Shown here: one piece after another, positions 19,631 to 30,013 of the stretch
How the letters are laid out: the number at the start of each line of letters is the position of its first letter
Position numbering within the stretch: the first letter of the stretch is position 1
Translations under genes and position numbers: made by a program
Notes under the pieces: generated by a model
Seen by the model: the letters and a program-made list of their open reading frames with translations, nothing else
Told to the model about the DNA's origin: nothing
Database searches by the model: none
Assembly (NCBI RefSeq): GCF_003952725.1
Contig: NZ_CP032509.1
Span: 496,001-560,000, forward strand
Length of the DNA stretch: 64,000 bases
Reading direction: 5' to 3'
From: Georhizobium profundi
Lineage (GTDB): Bacteria > Pseudomonadota > Alphaproteobacteria > Rhizobiales > Rhizobiaceae

Positions 19631-19652
19631 ACATATAAAGATTTCTTTATGT
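19631..19652. promoter_or_regulatory. Palindromic operator candidate upstream of ahcY (SahR/ArsR type)
   Basis: ATAAAGA-TT-TCTTTAT (19635-19650) is a perfect inverted repeat around a 2-nt centre, extended to 19631-19652 with one mismatch. It lies 106-127 nt upstream of the ahcY start. AT-rich ATAAAGA-type palindromes are what I recall for SahR, the ArsR-family repressor that senses S-adenosylhomocysteine in proteobacteria; no regulator gene is in the window. Assignment is inference. Confidence 0.5.
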
Positions 19653-19672
19653 CGTTATGCGCTGAAAAGGGA

Positions 19673-19960
19673 TCAGCACTCTTCGCCAAAGCGGTCGGCG
19701 ACGAGATCCGCCAGAGCTTCCAGAGCCTGTGCGGCTTCGGGGCCGCTGGCTTCGACCGCGATTTCACAGCCGGGGCTGGCCGCCAGCATCATCAGGCCCA
19801 TGATCGAGGTTCCGCCGACGCTGACGCCGTCCTTGCTGACGACGATCTCGGCGTCGAAACGCTCGACGGTCTGGACGAATTTTGCGGAGGCGCGCGCATG
19901 CAGGCCGCGCTTGTTCACGATCGACAGCGTTCGCTTCAACGGCTGGTCGATGGTGCTCAT
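19673..19960 (-). CDS. ptsH: Phosphocarrier protein HPr
   Basis: 95 residues, from the ATG at 19960. The phospho-acceptor H21 lies in KRGLHARAS. The serine that HPr kinase modifies in Gram-positive HPr is also present, as S52 in GGTSIMGL. With the EIIA-Man protein and HprK beside it and no sugar permease nearby, this belongs to the regulatory, non-transport PTS of alphaproteobacteria. It starts 2 nt after the EIIA stop, so the two are co-translated. Confidence 0.96.
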   Translation of the reverse strand: MSTIDQPLKRTLSIVNKRGLHARASAKFVQTVERFDAEIVVSKDGVSVGGTSIMGLMMLAASPGCEIAVEASGPEAAQALEALADLVADRFGEEC

Positions 19961-19961
19961 A

Positions 19962-20363
19962 TCATTTGCCACTGAGGATACGGCTCGCGACATTGATGTA
20001 TTTCCGGCCCGCATCCTGCGCCTCTTCGAGCGCCCTTTCCATGTTGCCATCGACCCGAACGCCGGCAAGCTTGATCAGCATCGGCAGGTTGACCCCGGCG
20101 ATGACTTCGATCCGTCCGCCATCCATGACCGAAATCGAGAGATTGGAAGGCGTTCCACCGAACATGTCGGTCAAAATGATGACGCCCGACCCATTGTCTG
20201 CTCGGCCGACGGCGTCGACGATATCGAGGCGGCGCTGATCCATATCGTCGTCAGGACCGATACAGACGGTCTCCACCGACGCTTGCGGGCCGACAACATG
20301 CTCGAGCGCATGCTTGAACTCTTCCGCAAGCTTGCCGTGGGTGACAAGCACCAAACCGATCAT
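19962..20363 (-). CDS. manX: PTS EIIA component, mannose family (ManX-like)
   Basis: 133 residues, a single EIIA-Man domain. The start MIGLVLVTHGKLAEE places the phosphorylated histidine at H9. The later LTDMFGGTPSN segment is also characteristic. A TTG one codon upstream (20366) could be used. No IIB, IIC or IID partners are encoded nearby, so the protein probably acts as a phosphorylation-dependent signal rather than in sugar uptake. Between hprK and ptsH. Confidence 0.92.
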   Translation of the reverse strand: MIGLVLVTHGKLAEEFKHALEHVVGPQASVETVCIGPDDDMDQRRLDIVDAVGRADNGSGVIILTDMFGGTPSNLSISVMDGGRIEVIAGVNLPMLIKLAGVRVDGNMERALEEAQDAGRKYINVASRILSGK

Positions 20364-20509
20364 CAAATGAGGGCTCCCGTCATTCTTTCATTATCGCGGC
20401 ACGCATCACATGCCCCGGAGCGTCGGCGCAAATCTTGTCGAGCGACGGCGTGAGTGCAAGCGCAAAAAAGTCACATAAAGCCGTCGAATGGCTGAATCGT
20501 TACCGGCTA

Positions 20510-20956
20510 CTACCCAAATAGGCCCAAAGATGTCGCAAGGGTTGCAATCGCAACGGCCGGCTCGCCGTATCTGAGAGGATGGATCGGGAGCGAGACGCCG
20601 TCCTGGAACGTCATTCGGGCCTCTTCCGGCACCCGCTCGGGGCCCAGCGGCGCCAGCACATGGTGCAGGACGGCACTTTGAATATGCGGAAGCGGAACGA
20701 CGCCCGTTCCGCGTATCTCGATCAGTCCGGCGATCGGTGCGGGCGCGCTCGCGATCACGCGGCCGGCCTTCACGGTGATCCAGAGCCGATCATCGGCGAC
20801 CAGCCTCGCGAATGTGCCGTTTGAGGAACAGGCATGGATGATTGCCAGCGCCAATGCGCTCTTGCCGGAGCCTGAAGGGCCGGTGATGAGCAGGCCGACT
20901 TCTCCCACGACGACAGCCGTTGCATGAATGTTGACGGCGGCGTCCACTGCGCTCAA
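20510..20956 (-). CDS. hprK: Short-form HPr kinase/phosphorylase HprK
   Basis: 148 residues, about half the length of the Firmicutes enzyme; it keeps only the C-terminal kinase domain, as is usual in alphaproteobacteria. The P-loop GPSGSGKS is at 26-33, and a conserved IEIRGTGV-type segment follows. It would phosphorylate S52 of the HPr encoded downstream. The start is TTG, overlapping the chvG stop as TTGA, which couples it to the ChvG-ChvI sensory operon. Confidence 0.93.
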   Translation of the reverse strand: MSAVDAAVNIHATAVVVGEVGLLITGPSGSGKSALALAIIHACSSNGTFARLVADDRLWITVKAGRVIASAPAPIAGLIEIRGTGVVPLPHIQSAVLHHVLAPLGPERVPEEARMTFQDGVSLPIHPLRYGEPAVAIATLATSLGLFG

Positions 20957-22743
20957 CGCGGTTCGGCAGGCAGTCGGATCAGGAAGCGGGCGCCCTTGAT
21001 CGGACCGTCCTCGGTGTCACGCATGTTCTCGGCCGTCAGCGATCCGCCATGGACTTCGACGATCTGGCGGCTGATCGACAATCCCAGGCCGGAATTCTGG
21101 CCGAAATCCTCGCCTGCCGGGCGGTCCGTATAGAAGCGCTCGAAGATCCGGTCGATATCTTCGGCCTGGATGCCGGGCCCGTTGTCTTCCACGGTCACCC
21201 GATACCAGTCGCCCTTGCGGTCGATGGTCACCAAGATCCTGCCATCCTGATCGGGCACGAACGACCGGGCATTCTCGATGAGGTTCGTGACCACCTGACC
21301 GAGCCGCAGATCGTGACCGTGAACGATCGCCGCATTGCGCTGGGCCTGATCGAGTTTGACCGCAAGATCGATGCTGACCTGCTTGGCATTGGCATGGGCA
21401 TGGCGGGCGAGCTCGACCAGTTCGGTCAACAGCTTCACCAAATCCACCCGTGATGCGTCCTGGCGCGTAAGTTCGGCATCCAGCCGCGAAGCATCCGAAA
21501 TGTCGCTGATCAGGCGATCCAACCGGCGCACGTCGTGCTGGATGATTTCCAGGAGACGTTTCTTGTTCTCGTCCGTGCGGGCGAGCGGCAATGTTTCAAC
21601 CGCGCTGCGCAACGAGGTCAGCGGGTTTTTGAGCTCGTGGCTGACATCGGCGGCGAAGCGCTCGATGGCGTCCATACGGTCGTAAAGGGCATTCGTCATG
21701 TCGCGGAGCGCGACCGACAGGTTGCCGATCTCGTCCTGCCGATCGGAAAAATCCGGGATCTCCTCGCGTGCCCGGGCACCACGCTTGACGCGCACAGCTG
21801 CAGCGGAAAGACGGCGGAGCGGATTGCCGATGGTGCTGGCGAGCAGCAGGGAAAGGACAATGGATACGGTGGCCGCCACCGCGAAAATGCGCACGATCGC
21901 CAGCCGCTCGGCATGCACGATCTTGTCGATATCGCCGGCCTGCGTGGACAGAAGCAGCACGCCAAGGACCGCACGGAAGCGCTGCACCGGCACGGCGACG
22001 GACACGATCAACTCGCCCTGGTCGGTGACGCGCACCACGGCGCCGCGCCCACCGGTCAACGCATTGACGACTTCGGGATAGATAGATCCGTCACCGCCCG
22101 GCTCTTCGCGATAGGTCGGCAGATTGCGCTGCTGGAGGAGACGGTTCACGCCATTGCCGATGCGGCCGAAAAAGCCTCCATCATCGGGCGAAACCGGTGG
22201 CAGGTCGTAGCGCAGCACCTGACCGCTCGAATAGAGGAAGCGGGAATCCAGGATGAGGTTGGCTTCGCCGTCATAGATGCGCGCACGGGTGCGCGTCGGC
22301 GAAATCAGCCGTCGAAGCACCGGTGCCACGCGTTCTGGATTGATGGGAAAATCGAGGTTCTCATCCAGCGAATTGGGCGCAATGCTTTCGCCGGCCTGCA
22401 ATTCGAGCAGCTTCTCCGGATCGATGGTGATCGAATTGGTCTCGACCGTTGCCGAACCGGCAATCGCGCCGGCGATGATCTCACCCTGTGTTAGAAGACT
22501 TTCGACACGCGCGTCGATCAGGCCTTCGCGGAACTGGTTGAGATAAAGAATGCCGAAGACGAGGACGAGCAGACCGGCGAGGTTCAGAAAGAGGATGCGC
22601 CTGGTGAGGCTCGAAAAGACGATATTGCCAAAAACGCGCCGGATCAGCGTGAAGGGCAGGCTGAATGGTCGCGGGGCAGCGCGGCGCGGCCTGGCGGTCG
22701 CCCCGGACGGTCTGGTGCCGCCTTGCTGCGTTTCAGCGACCAT
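20953..22743 (-). CDS. chvG: Membrane sensor histidine kinase ChvG (ExoS)
   Basis: 596 residues. A cytoplasmic N-terminus is followed by a membrane segment near 47-70, a periplasmic domain to about 280, a second membrane segment near 280-303, a HAMP linker, then DHp with H369 in FAADVSHELKNPL and an HATPase domain (DNGPGIQ, SGLGLSISRQIVE). In Agrobacterium and Sinorhizobium, ChvG/ExoS responds to acidity and envelope conditions and controls exopolysaccharide and virulence or symbiosis genes through ChvI. 47 nt after chvI and overlapping hprK. Confidence 0.96.
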   Translation of the reverse strand: MVAETQQGGTRPSGATARPRRAAPRPFSLPFTLIRRVFGNIVFSSLTRRILFLNLAGLLVLVFGILYLNQFREGLIDARVESLLTQGEIIAGAIAGSATVETNSITIDPEKLLELQAGESIAPNSLDENLDFPINPERVAPVLRRLISPTRTRARIYDGEANLILDSRFLYSSGQVLRYDLPPVSPDDGGFFGRIGNGVNRLLQQRNLPTYREEPGGDGSIYPEVVNALTGGRGAVVRVTDQGELIVSVAVPVQRFRAVLGVLLLSTQAGDIDKIVHAERLAIVRIFAVAATVSIVLSLLLASTIGNPLRRLSAAAVRVKRGARAREEIPDFSDRQDEIGNLSVALRDMTNALYDRMDAIERFAADVSHELKNPLTSLRSAVETLPLARTDENKKRLLEIIQHDVRRLDRLISDISDASRLDAELTRQDASRVDLVKLLTELVELARHAHANAKQVSIDLAVKLDQAQRNAAIVHGHDLRLGQVVTNLIENARSFVPDQDGRILVTIDRKGDWYRVTVEDNGPGIQAEDIDRIFERFYTDRPAGEDFGQNSGLGLSISRQIVEVHGGSLTAENMRDTEDGPIKGARFLIRLPAEPR

Positions 22744-22790
22744 GGCCGGTCGTCGTGCCTTTCATCCTCGCCCCCCAGATCTCAACGATG

Positions 22791-23504
22791 TCAGGCAGGC
22801 GTTTCGCGGAAGCGGTAGCCGACGCCGTAAAGCGTTTCGATCATGTCGAAACCGTCATCGACCATTTTGAACTTCTTGCGCAAGCGCTTGATGTGGCTGT
22901 CGATGGTGCGATCATCCACATAGACCTGCTCATCATAGGCGGCATCCATCAATGCGTCGCGACTTTTCACAACGCCGGGGCGCTGGGCGAGCGACTGGAG
23001 GATCAGAAACTCCGTGACGGTCAGCGTTACGGGCTCGTTCTTCCACGTGCAGGTATGCCGTTCCTGATCCATGATTAGCGAGCCGCGCTCCAGCGTCTTC
23101 GACGTGACTTGTCCGGGCTTTGCGGCGGCGGCGAGCTCGCGGCTGCTTGCGCGGCGCAAAACTGCGCGGACGCGCTCGACCAGAAGCCTCTGGGAGAAGG
23201 GCTTGGTGATGAAATCGTCGGCGCCCATCTTCAAGCCGAAGAGCTCGTCGATTTCCTCATCCTTGGAAGTGAGAAAGATGACGGGGATGTCGGACTTCTG
23301 GCGCAGGCGGCGCAGCAGCTCCATGCCATCCATGCGCGGCATCTTGATATCGAAGATCGCAAGCTGCGGTGGCCGGGCCAATAGTCCATCCAGCGCGGAT
23401 GCCCCGTCGGTATAGGTCTCGACGCGGTATCCTTCCGATTCGAGCGCGATCGATACGGAGGTCAAGATATTCCGGTCATCATCGACAAGCGCGATGGTCT
23501 GCAT
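22791..23504 (-). CDS. chvI: OmpR-family response regulator ChvI
   Basis: 237 residues from the ATG at 23504 (GGAG 9 nt upstream); an in-frame ATG at 23525 would add 7 residues. The receiver domain starts [10 protein letters not shown] with the phospho-acceptor D52 in [10 protein letters not shown]; the conserved Lys lies in [10 protein letters not shown] winged-helix DNA-binding domain follows and ends near [18 protein letters not shown]. Partner of the ChvG kinase, whose gene follows by 47 nt. Divergent from pckA, as in other rhizobia. Confidence 0.97.
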   Translation of the reverse strand: MQTIALVDDDRNILTSVSIALESEGYRVETYTDGASALDGLLARPPQLAIFDIKMPRMDGMELLRRLRQKSDIPVIFLTSKDEEIDELFGLKMGADDFITKPFSQRLLVERVRAVLRRASSRELAAAAKPGQVTSKTLERGSLIMDQERHTCTWKNEPVTLTVTEFLILQSLAQRPGVVKSRDALMDAAYDEQVYVDDRTIDSHIKRLRKKFKMVDDGFDMIETLYGVGYRFRETPA

Positions 23505-23525
23505 TGGCAAAGTCTCCGTTGACAT

Positions 23526-23885
23526 CCGGCGCGTCCCTTAGGCTGATTTCAGGTTGCTCGAAGCCCCACCCGCCCCGCGGCTCGCCGCGCGCCACACACG
23601 CGCAAACCAACCGTCTGCGCTACATGGGTATGAAGTAAGAACAAAGTGTGGCACGCCCGCACTCGCATGTCACCCGCGGCTTTTCATGCGGGCAGTGCCG
23701 CACTGCAGATCGTGGGGATGAACAACGAGCGATACAAACGATTTAAACTGTGGGTGACAATTTTAAATCGATTAATACTCTGATATTATTGCGAAATTAC
23801 TGTTTCTTCGTGTTGCGTTGTCTCAGTGCTGACACTATGGTCCGGCTCCATTCAATCCGCCCCGCAAGCCAGGAGCAGGTGACAT
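23526..23885. promoter_or_regulatory. Divergent chvI-pckA intergenic region with LacI-type operator candidate
   Basis: About 360 nt without a convincing gene. The pckA-proximal 130 nt are AT-rich. They contain TTAAATCGATTAAT (23763-23776), an imperfect palindrome centred on CG as in LacI-family operators. An overlapping inverted repeat pairs CGATTTAAA (23739-23747) with TTTAAATCG (23762-23770). In Sinorhizobium, pckA is controlled by the LacI-family protein PckR, so this is a candidate PckR site. The chvI-proximal half shows only a weak long-loop inverted repeat (GCCCGCA 23655-23661 / TGCGGGC 23687-23693). Confidence 0.45.
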
Positions 23886-25496
<1,611 letters not shown>

Positions 25497-25517
25497 GCCA
25501 CGCTTCTCTTGCTACGG

Positions 25518-25556
25518 AAGGCCCGCGACCCGGAATGGTCGCGGGCCTTTGTTTTT
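25518..25556 (+). terminator. Intrinsic terminator of pckA
   Basis: AAGGCCCGCGACC (25518-25530) pairs with GGTCGCGGGCCTT (25537-25549) over a 6-nt loop and is followed by TTGTTTTT. It starts 21 nt after the pckA stop. Confidence 0.93.
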
Positions 25557-25602
25557 GCGGTCGCCATCTTTTCTTTTTCTTGGCCGCAGCGCACATGAGG
25601 AC

Positions 25603-26034
25603 ATGGCCAGCGACGACCTCATCATCACACGTTCGATCACCATCAAAGGGTGGGAGCTGACGGAGCAGTTCATCACCTCCGCCGGCCCTGGCGGACAGAA
25701 CGTCAACAAGGTCGCCACCGCGGTTCAGTTACGGTTTAATGCCGCAAACTCGCCCTCGCTCACGGACCGGGTGAAGGAAAACGCGCTGAAGCTCGCCGGG
25801 CGCCGCGCGACCAAGGATGGCGATATCGTGCTGGAAGCAAACCGCTTCCGGACCCAGGAGCGGAACAGGGAAGATGCCCGGGACAGGTTGCGGGAGCTCA
25901 TTGCCAAGGCAGCCGAACCGCCCCCACCACCGCGCAAGAAGACGCGACCTGGGCGCGGCGCCATCGAGCGCCGCCTGAAAGCGAAGTCGGAGCGCGGCTC
26001 GATCAAGAAGATGCGCGGCAAAGTGGATGATTGA
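25603..26034 (+). CDS. arfB: Alternative ribosome-rescue peptidyl-tRNA hydrolase ArfB
   Basis: 143 residues. It has the release-factor catalytic motif GGQ (G30-Q32 in SAGPGGQNVNK) but none of the codon-recognition domains of RF1/RF2. A basic C-terminal tail (KKTRPGRGAIERRLKAK) is of the kind that inserts into the mRNA channel. These are the hallmarks of ArfB/YaeJ, which frees ribosomes stalled on mRNAs without stop codons. The long open frame upstream belongs to the pckA region and lacks family sequence. Overlaps the AlkB-like gene by 8 nt. Confidence 0.93.
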   Translation: MASDDLIITRSITIKGWELTEQFITSAGPGGQNVNKVATAVQLRFNAANSPSLTDRVKENALKLAGRRATKDGDIVLEANRFRTQERNREDARDRLRELIAKAAEPPPPPRKKTRPGRGAIERRLKAKSERGSIKKMRGKVDD

Positions 26035-26683
26035 GGCATCGTCGGAACGGGATCGCATTCCGGAAGGCTTCCGCTACCTCCCTGCCTATCTGACATTGGA
26101 CGATCAGCGGGCGCTTCTGGAAGACATTCGACGCGTCGTGGCACAGGCACCGCTCTACGTGCCGCGCATGCCACGCACCGGCAAGGCGCTGAGCGTGCGG
26201 ATGACGAACTGCGGCGACCTTGGCTGGATGACGGACCAGGCCGGTGGCTATCGCTATCAACCCAACCATCCTGCGACTGGCAAGCCGTGGCCGGCGATCC
26301 CTGAGGTGCTTCTGGATCTGTGGCGTGATCTCTCAGGCGCCGATTTTCCGCCGGAAGCCTGTCTCGTCAATTTCTACGACGCGGATGCGCGGATGGGATT
26401 GCACCAGGACAAGGACGAGCAGAATCTCGAAGCACCAGTCCTTTCCATCTCTCTCGGCGACGATTGCCGCTTCCGGATCGGTGGACCAGTACGCGGCGGC
26501 CCTACGGCGTCTCTCAAGCTGAACAGCGGTGACATCGTCGTGCTCGGCGGACGCGCCCGCCTCGCCTATCACGGCGTCGACCGCATCTACGCCGGCACCT
26601 CGACGCTCCTGAAGAACGGCGGGCGGATCAATCTGACGCTGCGGCGGGTGACGGCAGCAGAGGCTTCCGGAACCGGGAGTTAA
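26027..26683 (+). CDS. alkB: AlkB-family Fe(II)/2-oxoglutarate-dependent dioxygenase
   Basis: 218 residues. The iron ligands are H126 and D128 (MGLHQDKDE) and H182 (LAYHGVDR), and the 2-oxoglutarate-binding arginines lie in GGRINLTLRR near the C-terminus. The sequence before them resembles the nucleotide-recognition region of E. coli AlkB (YRYQPNHP). Members reverse 1-methyladenine and 3-methylcytosine damage in DNA or RNA. The gene overlaps arfB by 8 nt, so the two are co-translated. The exact substrate is not shown by the sequence. Confidence 0.92.
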   Translation: MIEASSERDRIPEGFRYLPAYLTLDDQRALLEDIRRVVAQAPLYVPRMPRTGKALSVRMTNCGDLGWMTDQAGGYRYQPNHPATGKPWPAIPEVLLDLWRDLSGADFPPEACLVNFYDADARMGLHQDKDEQNLEAPVLSISLGDDCRFRIGGPVRGGPTASLKLNSGDIVVLGGRARLAYHGVDRIYAGTSTLLKNGGRINLTLRRVTAAEASGTGS

Positions 26684-26727
26684 CGCTTGGGCTGTAATCT
26701 CGCGGGCAGACCCAGCGCGAGCCTTCC

Positions 26728-27804
26728 ATGTCCACGATCGAGAGCCTAGCGACCAAGACGCCTTTGCGAATGCCGGCACGGTTTCTGATCGGCGAGAACG
26801 CCCCGATCCTGCTGATCATCGCACTGCATGGGGCGGCGGTTCTCGCCGTTCGGGACTGGATCGGATACGACGGGCTCGCGCACCCGCTTTATTTCCAACA
26901 GTGGACCACGCTCTACCTCGTGATGTGCCCGATCCTGATGATCGCCGGCATCCTGTTCATGATCGTCCACCGCACGAACGACTGGCACGAGAGGCGGCTT
27001 CTGCTGCAGCAGGCGACGTCTGCAAATCGTATCGCGACATTCACGTCCGGCCTCGTGCTGTTGATGGCACTCATGCTCTTCATGGGCAGCTTCACGACGT
27101 TCAAGACGATGATGCCGACGCTTCGTGGCGGCTTCCTCTATGATCGCGCGCAAGCCGATTGGGATGCCTGGCTGCATTTCGGGCATGAGCCGTGGACGTT
27201 GATGCAGGGATGGCTCGCGAGCGACTGGATTCGCCAGGCGATCGAATTCAACTACAACGTCGTCTGGTTTCTGGTGTGCTTTCTGCCGTTGTTCTGGATC
27301 GCGGTTTCGCCGCGCGCTTCGGCCATTCGCACACGCTATTTTGTCTGTTTCACCCTCAGCTGGATCGTGATCGGCAATCTGCTGGCGCTCGCGTGGATTT
27401 CGGCAGGGCCTGCTTTCTACCACCACGTGACCGGCGATATGGAGCGCTTCGCCGGCCTCTTGGCCTTCATTGCCCAAGGCGAAGGGTCCGCTCATTCAGC
27501 CGCACGTTTCCAGGACTATCTCTGGTCGACCTATACGCGCGGAGATATGGCGTTCGGAACGGGCATTTCCGCCTTTCCCAGCATGCATGTCGGGCTTGCT
27601 GCGCTGAACGCGGTCTTTCTCTTCGACTACAGCCGCAGACTTGGCGCCATTGCCTTCGCCTATCTTGGGCTGGTTCTGGCAAGTTCGGTCTATCTCGGAT
27701 GGCACTACGCCATCGACGGGTATGTCTCGATCCTCGTCGTTGTCGCGCTCCATCTCGCCCTCAAGGGGATCGAGGGGCGCTCCTCCCGGATCAAAGCTTC
27801 CTGA
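26728..27804 (+). CDS. PAP2-superfamily integral membrane phosphatase/phosphotransferase
   Basis: 358 residues with about six hydrophobic membrane segments. The C-terminal third holds PAP2 motifs: a reduced second motif FPSMH (H287), in place of the usual SGH, and a third motif [11 protein letters not shown] (H326, D330). The sequence pattern is closest to the Aur1/inositol-phosphotransferase branch, whose members work on phospholipid or sphingolipid head groups. Substrate unknown. The gene follows alkB by 44 nt; its 3' end overlaps the convergent coaA stop by 14 nt. Confidence 0.8.
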   Translation: MSTIESLATKTPLRMPARFLIGENAPILLIIALHGAAVLAVRDWIGYDGLAHPLYFQQWTTLYLVMCPILMIAGILFMIVHRTNDWHERRLLLQQATSANRIATFTSGLVLLMALMLFMGSFTTFKTMMPTLRGGFLYDRAQADWDAWLHFGHEPWTLMQGWLASDWIRQAIEFNYNVVWFLVCFLPLFWIAVSPRASAIRTRYFVCFTLSWIVIGNLLALAWISAGPAFYHHVTGDMERFAGLLAFIAQGEGSAHSAARFQDYLWSTYTRGDMAFGTGISAFPSMHVGLAALNAVFLFDYSRRLGAIAFAYLGLVLASSVYLGWHYAIDGYVSILVVVALHLALKGIEGRSSRIKAS

Positions 27805-28783
27805 GCGCCACCTGTTCGATCAGGTGGTTCTCGCCCTTCTTGAGGATCAGGTCCGCGCGGGGGCGGGTGGGCAGGATGTTTTCGCGCAGGTTCTTCAGAT
27901 TGATGTTTTGCCAAAGGCCTTCCGCCACGGCGCGTGCGGCGTCTTCGGAAATCGTGACATAACGGTTGAAGAATGACTCGGGGTTTTTGAACGCCGTTTC
28001 CCGCAGGCGCATGAAGCGTTCCACATACCATTTGTGGATCAGCTCTTCAGGCGCATCGATATAGATCGAGAAATCGAAGAAATCGGAGACGAAGGGCACG
28101 ATCTTCCCGTCTTCCGGCAAGGCGCGCACCTGCAGCACGTTGATGCCCTCGAAGATCAGGATGTCCGGGCGGTCGACCGTCTGGAACTCGCCCGGCAGTA
28201 CATCGTAGGTTAGGTGCGAATAGAGCGGCGCCTGGACGTTTGGTTGTCCCGCCTTGATCGCCGACAGGAACCGCAGCACCTGGCCGATATCGTAGCTTTC
28301 TGGAAAGCCCTTGCGGTCCATCATGCTGTCGCGCCGTAGCGTCGCGTTCGGGTAAAGAAAGCCGTCTGTCGTCACCAGATCGACCTTGGGGCTCGACGGC
28401 CAGCGTTTCAGAAGCTCTTGGAGCACGCGGGCCGTGGTGGATTTGCCCACCGCAACCGATCCCGCAATGCCTATGACGAAGGGTGTCTTGGTCGTGTTCT
28501 GCGCGTTGAGGAAGTGCGTTCGCTGCTTGAACAGCAGTTGTGTCGCCTCGACATGCGCAGACAGAAGCCGCGATACAGCAAGATAGATGCGGCTGACTTC
28601 ATCGACGTCGATCGGATCGTTGAGGGATCGAAGCCGGCCGATCTCGTCGGCTGTCAACGTCAGCGGCGTGTCGGCCCTGAAACGCGACCATTCCTCGGCG
28701 GAGAAGATGCGATAGGGCGAATAGGTGCCCGGTCTGAAATGATCGAGGCCGATATCCTCGCCAAAGCCCGTATCGCGCTTCAT
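27791..28783 (-). CDS. coaA: Type I pantothenate kinase CoaA
   Basis: Phosphorylates pantothenate, the first and regulated step of coenzyme A synthesis. 330 residues, typical of the prokaryotic type I enzyme. The P-loop GSVAVGKST lies near residue 107-116, and the [10 protein letters not shown] and SYD segments are conserved. Its start overlaps the hisE stop (ATGA), putting it at the end of the his gene run. Convergent with the PAP2 gene. Confidence 0.97.
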   Translation of the reverse strand: MKRDTGFGEDIGLDHFRPGTYSPYRIFSAEEWSRFRADTPLTLTADEIGRLRSLNDPIDVDEVSRIYLAVSRLLSAHVEATQLLFKQRTHFLNAQNTTKTPFVIGIAGSVAVGKSTTARVLQELLKRWPSSPKVDLVTTDGFLYPNATLRRDSMMDRKGFPESYDIGQVLRFLSAIKAGQPNVQAPLYSHLTYDVLPGEFQTVDRPDILIFEGINVLQVRALPEDGKIVPFVSDFFDFSIYIDAPEELIHKWYVERFMRLRETAFKNPESFFNRYVTISEDAARAVAEGLWQNINLKNLRENILPTRPRADLILKKGENHLIEQVALRKL

Positions 28784-29115
28784 CGCGGCGAGGCGCTCCC
28801 GGCGCGATCGGCCTTCTCCTGAAGGCCGGATTTTCCGGTGCGGCGCTCGAGTTCCGCCATGATCTCGGCGAGCGGAATATCGGCAATTTTCAGGACGACG
28901 AGCAGATGGTAGAGTAGATCCGCGCTTTCCCCGACCAGTTCCGCCCGATCCTGGCCAACGGCCGCAATCACCGTTTCAACCGCTTCCTCGCCAAGCTTCT
29001 GGGCGGCCTTTTCACGTCCTTTAGACACCAGTCGGGCCGTCCAGGATTCGTCAGGCGAGGCTGCTGCGCGTTCCGCCACGATCGCTTCCAGCCGGGAAAG
29101 ATCGAAACCACTCAT
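28780..29115 (-). CDS. hisE: Phosphoribosyl-ATP pyrophosphatase HisE
   Basis: Removes pyrophosphate from phosphoribosyl-ATP, the second step of histidine synthesis. 111 residues, a stand-alone MazG-like fold. The metal-binding motif [11 protein letters not shown] and the [11 protein letters not shown] helix are present. Separated from hisF by about 120 nt that contain copy 2 of the dispersed repeat; overlaps coaA by 4 nt. Confidence 0.97.
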   Translation of the reverse strand: MSGFDLSRLEAIVAERAAASPDESWTARLVSKGREKAAQKLGEEAVETVIAAVGQDRAELVGESADLLYHLLVVLKIADIPLAEIMAELERRTGKSGLQEKADRAGSASPR

Positions 29116-29194
29116 ACGTCACTGTCCCTGCCCAAAAGCCGCCTCGGGTCATGTCGCGTTTCCTGAAAACGCGCAATCACTCTCGGATCTTCGT

Positions 29195-29240
29195 TCGTCG
29201 CGTTTTCAAACCGTATCCACTCCATTTGGCAACGCTCTAG
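29195..29240. repeat. Dispersed short intergenic repeat, copy 2
   Basis: Matches 3445-3496 in ordered blocks (GTCGCGTTT, AACCG, TATCCACT, AACGCTCTAG) with two short gaps. Its terminal CTAG overlaps the hisF stop codon. A partial extra block with GTCGCGTTTCC is seen about 40 nt upstream. Confidence 0.6.
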
Positions 29241-30013
29241 TCAAGCCGCACCGCGATGCCGGCGGCGGCCATGTGGCGCTTGGCTTCATCGATGGTAAAC
29301 GTGCCGAAATGGAAGATCGAAGCCGCGAGCACCGCCGTTGCATGTCCGTCGCGGATCCCTTCGACCAGATGGTCAAGCGTTCCGACCCCGCCCGACGCGA
29401 TGACGGGTGCCCGCACGGCGTCCGCTATGCTTCGGGTCAAGGCGATATCGAAGCCGCTCTTGGTGCCATCCCGGTCCATGGAGGTCAGTAGCAGTTCGCC
29501 CGCGCCACGGTCGACCATGTCGATGGCGAATTCGATGGCGTCGATGCCGGTTTCCTTGCGCCCACCGTGGGTGAAGATTTCCCAGCGCGCTTTCTCGTCA
29601 GGCCCAGAGACCTTCTTGGCATCGATCGCGACGACGATGCACTGATTTCCGAACTTGTCGGCCGCTTCGTTGACGAAGGCGCGGTTGTTCACCGCTGCCG
29701 TGTTGATCGACACCTTGTCGGCGCCGGCGAGCAGCAATTTCCGGATATCGGCGACAGCGCGAACGCCGCCGCCGACCGTCAACGGCATGAAGCATTGCTC
29801 GGCCGTGCGGGCGACGACGTCGAAGATCGTCTCGCGGTTGTCGGAGGATGCAGTGATATCGAGAAAGCAAAGCTCATCGGCACCCGCCGCGTCGTAGGCC
29901 TTTGCCGCTTCCACTGGATCGCCCGCGTCGATCAGATCGACGAAATTGACGCCTTTGACGACGCGGCCGTCCTTCACGTCGAGGCAGGGGATGACGCGAG
30001 ACTTGAGGCTCAT
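29237..30013 (-). CDS. hisF: Imidazole glycerol phosphate synthase cyclase subunit HisF
   Basis: TIM-barrel cyclase that, with ammonia from HisH, forms imidazole glycerol phosphate and AICAR. 258 residues. The N-terminal catalytic Asp is in [12 protein letters not shown], and the phosphate-binding segments TVGGGVR and IASGGVG are intact. Its ATG overlaps the hisA stop (ATGA). Confidence 0.97.
   Translation of the reverse strand: MSLKSRVIPCLDVKDGRVVKGVNFVDLIDAGDPVEAAKAYDAAGADELCFLDITASSDNRETIFDVVARTAEQCFMPLTVGGGVRAVADIRKLLLAGADKVSINTAAVNNRAFVNEAADKFGNQCIVVAIDAKKVSGPDEKARWEIFTHGGRKETGIDAIEFAIDMVDRGAGELLLTSMDRDGTKSGFDIALTRSIADAVRAPVIASGGVGTLDHLVEGIRDGHATAVLAASIFHFGTFTIDEAKRHMAAAGIAVRLD

Noticed and set aside
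19559..19670. SAM- or SAH-type riboswitch upstream of ahcY
   Set aside because: The 110-nt leader shows the operator palindrome but no pseudoknot or conserved riboswitch core that I could recognise.
23526..23640. Small ORFs in the chvI-pckA gap (for example 23369-23638 on plus)
   Set aside because: They extend from inside chvI, have no ribosome-binding site or conserved character, and look like chance open frames.
27791..27804. Convergent 14-nt overlap of the PAP2 gene and coaA as a sign of gene damage
   Set aside because: Both C-termini look family-typical; short convergent overlaps are common in compact genomes.
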